Below are positions 7,488 to 13,679 of a DNA stretch of 17,129 nt, piece by piece. The notes under the pieces are model-generated. The model worked only from the letters and a program-made list of their open reading frames with translations, had not been told where the DNA came from and made no database searches. The position numbers and the translations under genes were made by a program. Position 1 is the first letter of the stretch. The number at the start of each line of letters is the position of its first letter. Origin of the DNA: Firmicutes bacterium CAG:884 (lineage in GTDB: Bacteria > Bacillota_I > Bacilli_A > RF39 > UBA660); the NCBI GenBank assembly GCA_000433875.1, contig HF993310.1:1-17129 (forward strand), given 5' to 3'.

Positions 7488-7772
7488 CTAACTACCTGAC
7501 TGCAAGAACGATACTTTTTCAGCAACTAATTGCATAAAGTTATCTTTCATTTGCAATCTTCCTTTCACGCCAATTAATTCACCAACTTTACAGTATTCTG
7601 TTACTGGTTGTGAAACACCTTTAAATAATAAACATGGAATTGAATCAACATCATATTCACCATTTGCATTCTTATATGATCTAGGTACTGCTATAGTAAT
7701 ACTAGCAACACCATCATCCTCATTGCTCCCAATTTCTTTAATTCTTCCAACTAACATTGAATTATTTAACAT
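7488..7772 (-). CDS. ssb: Single-stranded DNA-binding protein (short, tail-less)
   Basis: 94 residues of an OB fold: NNSMLVGRI, then ASITIAVPRSYKNANGEYDVDSIPCLLFKG, and VGELIGVKGRLQMKDNFMQLVAEKVSFL. This is the standard SSB order of strand, insertion loop and RGxL segment. Typical bacterial SSBs are 150-180 residues with an acidic DDDIPF tail that recruits partners. Here the protein stops soon after the OB fold, as in some phage and plasmid SSBs. It likely protects single-stranded DNA during replication or transfer of the element. The start overlaps the end of the upstream gene by seven bases. Confidence 0.85.
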   Translation of the reverse strand: MLNNSMLVGRIKEIGSNEDDGVASITIAVPRSYKNANGEYDVDSIPCLLFKGVSQPVTEYCKVGELIGVKGRLQMKDNFMQLVAEKVSFLQSGS

Positions 7773-8071
7773 ACTTCATCTTCCTTTCCTGAGATATCAA
7801 CTAAATAGATAGGTTCATCCTTTTCATTGTGGGCAAAGAATAAATAATATTTCTCTTCAAGAATAGAATCAACATTTTTATAAATTTCTTCTTGTTCTTT
7901 CTCACTATAATGAATGAACTGCATACTGCTATGATAAACTTGATTGTAACTTTCAAACTTTTCATTCTTGTAATGTTTGTAATGTATATAAATCATATCA
8001 GCAATTATATAAGCAAGAAATTTCTTATGTGATTGTTCTTCTTCCTTTTTCATTACTTCAATTTTGTTCAT
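7766..8071 (-). CDS. Hypothetical protein, first gene of the element operon
   Basis: 101 residues, charged and helical, rich in Tyr, His, Glu and Lys (KKEEEQSHKKFLAYIIADM at the front; SGKEDEVC at the end). No family is recognised and there is no membrane segment. A strong GGGAGG ribosome binding site seven bases before the ATG marks it as the first and probably well-translated gene of the run down to the integrase. It overlaps ssb by seven bases. Confidence 0.65.
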   Translation of the reverse strand: MNKIEVMKKEEEQSHKKFLAYIIADMIYIHYKHYKNEKFESYNQVYHSSMQFIHYSEKEQEEIYKNVDSILEEKYYLFFAHNEKDEPIYLVDISGKEDEVC

Positions 8072-8144
8072 AATTTATCCTCCCAAATATATTTCAACAT
8101 AATCAAGAAGACGATTCGACTGATCCTGAATTTTATATTAGAGC

Positions 8145-8177
8145 ATAATAAAACAGAAGAATGTTTCATCTTCTGTT
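8145..8177 (-). terminator. Intrinsic terminator before the element operon
   Basis: On the minus strand AACAGAAGA and TCTTCTGTT form a perfect nine-pair stem with an eight-base loop, followed by TTATTAT. It would end transcription coming from the spoVD side and separates the degraded region from the element operon, which then needs its own promoter between about 8072 and 8145. Confidence 0.6.
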
Positions 8178-8204
8178 TCTGTAATTCTTTATATTTAGTT
8201 TTAG

Positions 8205-8387
8205 TTAAGTGAATGTAATATTTGTTTCTTCTCTTGTTTCAGTGTTATTAGTGTTTCTTTCTTTTTTAATAGCAGTAGTAATAGTGTTGTTATTAGTGTT
8301 ATTAGTATTATTAGTTTTGTTTTTGGTTAGTAATGACGGGGTCTTTCGGATAGGAAAATATAAACTATATTTTCTCCTAAGAGCCCG
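8205..8387 (-). pseudogene. Asn/Thr-rich reading-frame remnant without start
   Basis: An open minus-strand frame of 60 codons ends at TAA 8205-8207 and has no start codon. It begins basic (RALRRKYSLYFPIRKTPSLL) and then becomes Asn/Thr-rich, with three in-phase 9-base repeats. It looks like the low-complexity tail or linker of a larger protein, such as a replication initiator, that has lost its front. The neighbouring frame at 8377-8538 may be the missing part after a frameshift. Alternatively the whole region is non-coding and selected for DNA structure. Confidence 0.35.
8290..8316. repeat. Three tandem 9-bp repeats (TTATTAGTN)
   Basis: TTATTAGTG, TTATTAGTA and TTATTAGTT are directly adjacent, with one more TTATTAGTG at 8245-8253. 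They lie in an AT-rich stretch and next to strong hairpins, which is the layout of small iterons at a replication origin. They are also in phase with the Asn/Thr-rich frame on the other strand, so a coding origin cannot be excluded. Confidence 0.6.
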
Positions 8388-8406
8388 CTAGGAACACACT
8401 TCCTAG
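8338..8406. repeat. Compound hairpin followed by a second hairpin
   Basis: GGGGTCTT (8338-8345) pairs with AAGAGCCC (8379-8386) with one mismatch. Inside it, AGG (8352-8354) pairs with CCT (8376-8378), and AAAATATA (8355-8362) with TATATTTT (8366-8373) around a three-base loop. Immediately beside it CTAGGAA (8388-8394) pairs perfectly with TTCCTAG (8400-8406) around five bases. Such stacked hairpins next to short direct repeats suggest a single-strand origin, a transfer origin or a structured RNA of the element. Confidence 0.6.
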
Positions 8407-8538
8407 TGATGCACTATCAACGATATTACCATTTCTTTTAACAACCGAAATGATATTAAATTCATCAAAGGTATAACCTTTAACTAATCACATTCTACCA
8501 GCATTCAATTTGAAAGACAACCCCTCAAGCCAATTTTC
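8377..8538 (-). pseudogene. Protein-like remnant interrupted by TGA
   Basis: The minus-strand frame reads ENWLEGLSFKLNAGRM, then a TGA at 8488-8490, then LVKGYTFDEFNIISVVKRNG...LGSVFLAGS and a stop. The composition is that of a real protein and no start codon is present, so this is probably the eroded end of an element gene. No family is recognised. The rest of 8539-8654 shows only AT-rich DNA with no clear signal. Confidence 0.4.
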
Positions 8539-8654
8539 TTAAATACTTTGTTTCACCCTTGAATTTCCTTAATTCCATCATTCATAATGTTTTATACTAC
8601 GCACATCTGTTTCATTTAATCAGAGCCCATTTCTCACTTTATCTCAATACAAAA

Positions 8655-8693
8655 CCATATATTAAACCCTTATAACATAAGGTCACTATATGG
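8655..8693. repeat. Nested inverted repeats at the spoVD junction (attachment-site arm)
   Basis: CCATATA (8655-8661) and TATATGG (8687-8693) are perfect outer arms; CCTTAT (8668-8673) and ATAAGG (8677-8682) are perfect inner arms. The block begins within ten bases of the point where spoVD homology stops. Imperfect dyads near the crossover are typical of att sites bound by large serine recombinases, so this is probably the element half of the hybrid attachment site. The crossover itself is expected around 8694-8710. Confidence 0.5.
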
Positions 8694-9585
8694 TATCAAC
8701 GTTCTTAAAAGTTGATCCTGGTTCATAGGTCATCCAAACAGGTAAGTTTCTATTGATCGTTTCGATATCATAATCTTTATAGTTGCTTGGTTCAAAATTA
8801 GGTCTTGATGATATTGCTAGTATTTCTCCTGTTTTAGGATTCATTACAATGCCTAATGCATGATCTGGATTATATTTGCTAACAGCATTACTTAATTCTC
8901 TTTCTAATGCTTCTTGAATTTTTAGATTAATTGTTAATGTCATATTAATACCGTCAGTTGGTCTAACGTAAACTTCTGGTAGTTCTAGTTTGTTACCTTT
9001 GGCATCTGAATAATACTTAATCGCACCATATGCACCTTTTAGATACTTATCATACATAAGTTCTAATCCACTTAATCCTTGATTATCAACACCTACAAAG
9101 CCGATTGTTTGACTTAACATTGAACCATATATATAGTTCCTTTTTGCTTCTTTTAATAGATAAACTCCGGGCAATTTTAATTTTTCGATTTTATCTGCTG
9201 TTTCAAATGATAGTTTTCTTCCTTCAGGGTGTACTCTTTCAATTGATGTTTTTTTACTAACGTGTCTATACATTTCATCATAACTAACATTTAAAATATC
9301 AGCAAGTTCGTTTGATGTTTTTTCTTTATCAGTAATTTGATTTGGTATTAAAACAAGTGATACGGTTGTAGTATTACTAACAAGAACATTCCCGTTCATA
9401 TCGTAGATTAGTCCTCTGTTTCCTTCGACTGGTAAGTTCCTACTCCATAATCCGTTTGCATTACTATTTAATTTTTTATAACTAAATACTTGGACATAAA
9501 ATATTTTTCCTATTATTAATAGGGTAATTACAATAAAAACCAAACTTATAATTTTAATTCTCATATGAATATTTTTAAAAAACAT
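8686..9585 (-). pseudogene. spoVD: spoVD 5' part, interrupted at the active-site serine motif
   Basis: The protein has a short cytoplasmic start, one membrane helix (about residues 12-33), then the PBP dimerisation domain and the beginning of the transpeptidase domain. Strings such as LWSRNLP, HVSKKTSIE, DNQGLSGLE and NRNLPVW.TYEPGSTFK match SpoVD of Bacillus closely from memory, better than cell-division PBPs. SpoVD cross-links peptidoglycan for spore cortex synthesis in the mother-cell outer forespore membrane. The frame ends five codons after the SxxK motif (S295-K298, counted from a TTG at 9597), so the SxN and KTG motifs, about half the enzyme, are missing. The start chosen is ATG 9583-9585 behind GGTGA. 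The five extra codons are foreign. The remaining half must lie outside the window or be lost; as it stands the product cannot be active. Confidence 0.88.
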
Positions 9586-9600
9586 ATTGTTCACCAATCA

Positions 9601-9608
9601 ATTATATG
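9601..9608 (-). promoter_or_regulatory. Possible -10 element for spoVD
   Basis: CATATAAT on the minus strand, 15 bases before the spoVD ATG, fits both a vegetative TATAAT box and the CATA-type -10 of the sporulation sigma E. No clear -35 is seen, so this is only suggestive. Confidence 0.25.
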
Positions 9609-9657
9609 TTTTTTAATAAAAATTATTTTAGTTGTTATTTCTAAATAAAAATACTTG

Positions 9658-9678
9658 ATCAATAAATTAATTATTGAT
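9658..9678 (-). terminator. Hairpin after the NUDIX gene, possible terminator
   Basis: ATCAATAA and TTATTGAT form a perfect eight-pair stem with a five-base loop, followed on the minus strand by CAAGTATTTTTATTT. It would separate the AbiE-NUDIX operon from spoVD. The stem is AT-only, so its strength is uncertain. Confidence 0.45.
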
Positions 9679-9689
9679 TACAAGCATTA

Positions 9690-10169
9690 TTAATATTCTC
9701 GGTAGATAAAATGAACTAATTCATTATTATCTTCTTTTAGCTTTTCTTTCATTATTTCTGGATTAATTTTATATTTATCAAGTTCTTCTATTTTAATCCA
9801 TTTATATTTAGATTTGCCTTCAGTTAAATCTAAACTATCATATTCTTCATCATAGTATTCATACTTATTTTCATCGATTGTAAGTTTATAGAAGAACCCA
9901 ATTTCGTGATATTTTAGGTTTGGAAAGTCAATAAAACTTTCACCAATATATGATAGTTTAATATCTTCTTCAATGTTAAGTTCTTCTTTTAATTCTCTTT
10001 TGATTGCACTATGAGAATCTTCGTGCAACTCAATGCGTCCGCCAGGAAACATATAAAAATCATGATTTCCTTGTCTTTGCATAAATATTTTTGTTTTATC
10101 TTTATTATAAATTATTCCTGATACTCTGGCTCCAAACCTGTTATTTTCATCTTTAATTGTTATTACCAT
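9690..10169 (-). CDS. NUDIX hydrolase
   Basis: A 159-residue protein with a clear NUDIX box: GGRIELHEDSHSAIKRELKEEL, that is G-x5-E-x7-REUxEE, with Asn replacing the usual Gly just after (EELNI). The family cleaves nucleoside diphosphates linked to another group using Mg2+; the substrate cannot be predicted. The ATG follows the TAA of the AbiEii gene by one base and has an AGAGG leader inside that gene, so the enzyme belongs to the toxin-antitoxin operon. A role in nucleotide supply or in reversing the toxin's product is only inference. Confidence 0.88.
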   Translation of the reverse strand: MVITIKDENNRFGARVSGIIYNKDKTKIFMQRQGNHDFYMFPGGRIELHEDSHSAIKRELKEELNIEEDIKLSYIGESFIDFPNLKYHEIGFFYKLTIDENKYEYYDEEYDSLDLTEGKSKYKWIKIEELDKYKINPEIMKEKLKEDNNELVHFIYREY

Positions 10170-10170
10170 A

Positions 10171-11022
10171 TTATACCTCTGCTAATTCTCCTTCTAGTAT
10201 ATCAACTACATTTTCAAGTGCATTAATTGTATTATCAAAGCTAACATTTTTAGTATAATCTAATTTTTCCTGATAGTCTGCATATACTCTTCTTAACGTT
10301 GAACTTTCACTTATCATTTCGATAATGTCTTTAAATTCTTCAATATTAAACTGAGTATTTCTTTTGTTAAATGTGTTTTCTATTGCCCGAAACAAGTTTT
10401 GATTATCAATTTCATTTCTATGCTTATTTATTAACATATATAAATCATAAAAATCTTTTGCTCTTGTTGTTGTAATATTCTTCTTCATAATACTTTCAAA
10501 CTTTTCTGCAATTACCGTTTCTATTGTATATGCCATAATATTAATTTTTTTATTTTCAAAAATTGAATCATATTTGTATCTCATTTCTCTAGGTGTAATG
10601 ACATCACCAGTTGTTATTTCTATGAAAAAATTAGTCCTAATTTTATAAAAAGTTCCTTTGACATTAATTCTATATCCGCCATACTCATCTTCTAATCTAA
10701 TGTCCTTAATACTAACAATTTCAAAGGAAACATTATCATCGATTGTAACGGATAGTATTTCTTCAAAAATATTTTTTATAGTTTGTTCTGTTAACGGCAA
10801 GCCTTTTAATGTGGTATCAATATCTTTAGTTGTTCTAAGCTCTTCGCCTACGATTGATGAGAGCAAAACACCACCTTTTAAAATAATATTATCTTTATAC
10901 TTGCTATTTGCTATTCTTTCTAAAACACGTTCAAAGAAAAACATTTGATGAAGATGGTATGCTAAGTTATTATTACTATTAGATAGTTTACTTATAATAC
11001 TATTTAATTTATCTGAGTTCAT
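10171..11022 (-). CDS. abiEii: AbiEii-type nucleotidyltransferase toxin
   Basis: 283 residues of the DUF1814/AbiEii family. The nucleotidyltransferase signature is ILKGGVLLS (GG at 50-51) followed by RTTKDIDTTLKG, with metal-binding D67 and D69. A later IAEKFESIMKKN...TRAKDFYDLYML block is also family-typical. Characterised relatives act as toxins that transfer nucleotides to RNA targets (tRNA in the MenT group) and cause reversible growth arrest or phage abortive infection. It starts in an ATGA overlap with the antitoxin gene. All key residues are present, so it appears functional. Confidence 0.88.
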   Translation of the reverse strand: MNSDKLNSIISKLSNSNNNLAYHLHQMFFFERVLERIANSKYKDNIILKGGVLLSSIVGEELRTTKDIDTTLKGLPLTEQTIKNIFEEILSVTIDDNVSFEIVSIKDIRLEDEYGGYRINVKGTFYKIRTNFFIEITTGDVITPREMRYKYDSIFENKKINIMAYTIETVIAEKFESIMKKNITTTRAKDFYDLYMLINKHRNEIDNQNLFRAIENTFNKRNTQFNIEEFKDIIEMISESSTLRRVYADYQEKLDYTKNVSFDNTINALENVVDILEGELAEV

Positions 11023-11612
11023 AAAAGCACCTCCATTAATTCTACAACTTCACGTTCAACATTTAATTTTTGAGAATATTTAACTAGCTTTATAATATTT
11101 TTATTTTGGCTATTGGCATATTCTTTTAATGCTTTTGAGTATATTTCTTTATCCATATCATTTTTATCTTTGATAATGTCACATAAAGTTCTTTCTATAT
11201 CATAACATTTAATTGTTAAACCGTTAATTGTTTTGATGTCAATCATCCCGAGTTCAAAGACCTCATCTTTTACATACCTTAAGGAAACATTTGGATTTTT
11301 TAATAAATTTCCACTATAATTATATGGAACAGTAACATCATAAATTAAAGGGATTCTATCAGACATATTGTGTAAATATAATGCTGTAGCGTGTGAATAG
11401 CACATATTTTTACTTATTTTTGATAGAATATAAAAATTATCAATTGGGTATTCAGGGAGTTTATAAATTCCGCTGCCAACTCTTTCTATTTTTTTGTTAT
11501 TGACCAAATTAGACAGAAATGTACTATTAATTTTCAAATTCTCAATTTCTTTTGTTGTTACATATCCGTTATTCTCTTCGGCATACTTTAAAATTTTATC
11601 ATAGTTATTCAT
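11019..11612 (-). CDS. abiEi: AbiEi-type antitoxin/repressor
   Basis: 197 residues with an N-terminal winged helix-turn-helix (about 1-50; NNGYVTTKEIENLKINSTFLSNLVNNKKIERVGSGIY split across helix, turn and wing) followed by the AbiEi domain (YSHATALYLHNMSDRIP; RTLCDIIKD). AbiEi proteins neutralise AbiEii in type IV toxin-antitoxin pairs and repress their own promoter by binding inverted repeats. The ribosome binding site is AAAGGA, and its stop overlaps the toxin start by four bases. A fitting promoter and operator lie just upstream. Confidence 0.87.
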   Translation of the reverse strand: MNNYDKILKYAEENNGYVTTKEIENLKINSTFLSNLVNNKKIERVGSGIYKLPEYPIDNFYILSKISKNMCYSHATALYLHNMSDRIPLIYDVTVPYNYSGNLLKNPNVSLRYVKDEVFELGMIDIKTINGLTIKCYDIERTLCDIIKDKNDMDKEIYSKALKEYANSQNKNIIKLVKYSQKLNVEREVVELMEVLL

Positions 11613-11631
11613 ACTTATTATTTCCTTTATC

Positions 11632-11667
11632 TAGGAAGATTATATCATTATTCCTAATTTTTGTCAA
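11632..11667 (-). promoter_or_regulatory. Consensus promoter with overlapping inverted repeat, AbiE operon
   Basis: TTGACA (11662-11667) and TATAAT (11639-11644) are both perfect and separated by exactly 17 bases. TAGGAA at 11651-11656 and its inverted copy TTCCTA at 11632-11637 (read on the minus strand) straddle the -10 box with 13 bases between them. This is where an AbiEi autorepressor would be expected to bind. Such a strong sigma-A promoter needs repression, which fits a toxin-antitoxin pair. Confidence 0.9.
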
Positions 11668-11677
11668 CGTTTAGTTT

Positions 11678-11702
11678 AAAAAAAGAATAATTAATATTAT
11701 TC
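11678..11702 (-). terminator. Intrinsic terminator of tgt
   Basis: GAATAAT and ATTATTC form a seven-pair stem with a four-base loop, followed by seven T on the minus strand. The stem includes the tgt stop codon, so transcription ends right at the gene's end and just before the AbiE promoter. Confidence 0.75.
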
Positions 11703-12809
11703 CTTGTTTGAATTATAATTTTTTTCAAATTCTTCCTTGTACTCAAGTAAAGTATCACTATCAATTGCTTTTCTTAAATCTTCGCATAATTTAACTAAAA
11801 ATCTAATATTGTGAATTGAAAGTAGTCTACCACCTAATGATTCATTCGATGTAATTAGATGTCTGATATATGCTTTAGTATAATGTGTACAAGTATAACA
11901 ATCACAGGTTTCATCAACCGGACCGAAGTCTTCTTTAAACTTTAGATTTTTCAAATTAATTCTTCCATACTTTGTAAATGCGTTACCGTGTCTTGCAAGT
12001 CTTGTTGGCAAAACACAATCAAACATATCAATTCCTCTAACAACTCCATCAATTATATCAAGAGGTTCACCTACTCCCATTAAATATCTTGGCTTATCTA
12101 AAGGTAAGTATGGGATTGAGTAATCAATCATCTTATGCATAGTTTCTTTATCTTCACCAACCGAAGTACCACCGATTGAATAACCATCAAAATTCATTTT
12201 TACAGTTTCGGTAGCTGAAAGTTTTCTTAAATCTTCATATTCTCCGCCTTGAACAATACCAAATAGTGATTGATTTTCATTGTTAAATGCATCTTTTCCT
12301 CTTTTTGCCCATCTTAATGTTCTTTCTACTGAATTTTTCATATATTCGTAAGATGCTGGATATGGTGGACATTCATCAAATGACATTGCAATATCACTAT
12401 CAAGTAAGTTTTGAACTCTTATTGATTCTTCTGGTGTTAAGAACAAACTTTTTCCATCAATATGGCTTTTAAACTTAACACCTTCCTCACTTATATCATT
12501 CTTTTTAGCAAGAGAAAATACTTGAAATCCACCAGAATCAGTTAAAATTGGTCCGTCGTAATTCATAAACTTATGTAAACCGCCAGCTTTATGAACAATT
12601 TCAGCTCCTGGTCTTAGCCATAAATGATAAGTATTTGATAATATAACTGCGCATTTTTCTTTTTTTAATTCTTCAGGTGTTAGAAGTTTAACGTTTGCAA
12701 GTGTTCCAACAGGCATAAACATAGGTGTTTCGAATGTTCCATAATTTGTTTTTAGATAGCCGTGTCTTGCCTTTCCACAATTTTTTATTAGTTCATATTG
12801 TATTTTCAT
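11697..12809 (-). CDS. tgt: tRNA-guanine transglycosylase (queuosine pathway)
   Basis: A full-length 370-residue TGT. Visible landmarks are TDSGGFQVFSL (about 89-99) with a catalytic Asp, SFDECPPYPA, FGIVQGG (about 180), the FDCVLPTRLARHGNAFT block (about 263) with the nucleophile Asp, and a zinc site CDCYTC...H near 303-335. It replaces guanine-34 with preQ1 in tRNAs for Asp, Asn, His and Tyr. The ATG follows GGAGG with a six-base gap, and that Shine-Dalgarno overlaps the T tract of the tdk terminator. It stands alone, without the queA neighbour common in other genomes. Confidence 0.96.
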   Translation of the reverse strand: MKIQYELIKNCGKARHGYLKTNYGTFETPMFMPVGTLANVKLLTPEELKKEKCAVILSNTYHLWLRPGAEIVHKAGGLHKFMNYDGPILTDSGGFQVFSLAKKNDISEEGVKFKSHIDGKSLFLTPEESIRVQNLLDSDIAMSFDECPPYPASYEYMKNSVERTLRWAKRGKDAFNNENQSLFGIVQGGEYEDLRKLSATETVKMNFDGYSIGGTSVGEDKETMHKMIDYSIPYLPLDKPRYLMGVGEPLDIIDGVVRGIDMFDCVLPTRLARHGNAFTKYGRINLKNLKFKEDFGPVDETCDCYTCTHYTKAYIRHLITSNESLGGRLLSIHNIRFLVKLCEDLRKAIDSDTLLEYKEEFEKNYNSNKE

Positions 12810-12823
12810 CTTTTTCCTCCAAA

Positions 12824-12856
12824 AAAACTGATAATATTATAACATTTATCAGTTTT
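12824..12856 (-). terminator. Terminator of tdk, overlapping the tgt leader
   Basis: AAAACTGATAA and TTATCAGTTTT make a perfect 11-pair stem around an 11-base loop, continued by further T. The T run passes directly into the GGAGG of tgt. The loop contains TATAAT on the minus strand, which could be a -10 box for tgt, so the same bases may end one transcript and start the next. Confidence 0.75.
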
Positions 12857-12861
12857 ATTTT

Positions 12862-13635
12862 CTACCTTTTCTTTATTAATCTATTAATTTTCTTTTTTTC
12901 ATTAGAAATGTCAATTCCATATACAAATTCGCGGTAATGTTCTGGACATAATGATATATACGTCACATCATCTTGTTCATCAATTGCAACTTGATCGCCA
13001 TCATTAACATATTTTCCGTTAACAAGTCTAGCATTATGTAATGCTTTTTTACCACAAACGCAAACGGTTGTTAATTCTTCTAGGCTATTTGCATATCTAA
13101 ATAATGCTTCACTTCCTGGAAATAGATTTGCCCTAAAATCTGTTCTTAAGCCAAAACATATAACTGGTATATCTAAAATAACTGTTATATCTGATAATTC
13201 TTTAACTTGTTTTTCGGTTAAAAACTGAGCCTCATCGATTAGTATTGCTGATAATATATTATCAAATTTATTATCATAGCCTTGATTAACTAAATAATCA
13301 TTTATAACATTGTACATTGCATCTATCTTTTTAGGATCATTTTCAATTTTTTTAATTCTTTCAATCAAAAAACTATTATCAGTATATTCCTTATTATTTT
13401 GTTTTAAGTAGTTTACTACTAAATCAAATACATTCATATCAGGAGTTATCAAATAATCTACTTTTCTTGAATCCTTCATACCTCGTGCGACAATTGTATC
13501 ATCACCTTTTGTATCAAGCGAAGGTTTCATAAGCAAAACATTCATTCCCCTTTCGTTATAATTATGAGCAACCTGTAAAAGGTTTGAACTCTTGCCAGCA
13601 TTCATTGGTGAATACCTAAATCTTAGTGTTGCCAT
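12862..13635 (-). CDS. tdk: Thymidine kinase with central insertion
   Basis: The protein has the type II thymidine kinase layout: P-loop SPMNAGKSS (about 9-17), Walker B and catalytic Glu in LIDEAQFLT (E135), the FGLRTDF segment, and the zinc site CVCGKK...CPEH (C192, C194, C230). It phosphorylates thymidine with ATP in the salvage pathway. The usual length is about 190-210 residues; here it is 257, mainly because about 45-50 Lys/Asn-rich residues (about 77-127) sit between the strand after the P-loop and Walker B. It has an AGGAGGG leader and its own terminator. Confidence 0.94.
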   Translation of the reverse strand: MATLRFRYSPMNAGKSSNLLQVAHNYNERGMNVLLMKPSLDTKGDDTIVARGMKDSRKVDYLITPDMNVFDLVVNYLKQNNKEYTDNSFLIERIKKIENDPKKIDAMYNVINDYLVNQGYDNKFDNILSAILIDEAQFLTEKQVKELSDITVILDIPVICFGLRTDFRANLFPGSEALFRYANSLEELTTVCVCGKKALHNARLVNGKYVNDGDQVAIDEQDDVTYISLCPEHYREFVYGIDISNEKKKINRLIKKR

Positions 13636-13679
13636 TTTCTTACCCTCCTATGAAAATATAACATAATTTTTTTAATTAT

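Larger units (their letters stand above)
1501..8703. mobile_element. Serine-recombinase mobile element inserted in spoVD (left limit unknown)
   Basis: The right limit is placed at about 8703, where homology to spoVD stops immediately after the SxxK codons. Everything from there to the recombinase stop at 1501 is foreign in character: SSB, PcfK/PcfJ, XRE, helicase, small mobile-element proteins and a large serine recombinase, all on one strand. The left limit is not seen. The recombinase is usually near one end, which would put the boundary close to 1471-1500, but the expected 3' half of spoVD is not there. Either the SDR, rubredoxin and further genes are cargo and the true end lies before position 1, or the far side was deleted or rearranged. 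No relaxase, coupling protein, capsid or terminase gene is visible, so it may be a degraded conjugative element, a mobilisable island or a phage-satellite-like element. Confidence 0.7.

Noticed and set aside
8209..8391. Plus-strand ORF of 60 residues rich in Val and Leu, like a membrane peptide
   Set aside because: It is the antisense of the TTATTAGTN repeats and hairpins; there is no ribosome binding site and the composition follows from the repeats.
8488..8490. In-frame TGA read as Trp (alternative genetic code)
   Set aside because: TGG encodes the expected Trp residues elsewhere, and TGA ends several intact genes here (xerD, the 144-residue gene, the 62-residue ORF) at sensible positions.
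8415..8701. TATCAACG occurring at 8415-8422 and 8694-8701 as a direct repeat flanking the element end
   Set aside because: Only eight bases, and both copies lie on the same side of the element; compatible with chance in AT-rich DNA.
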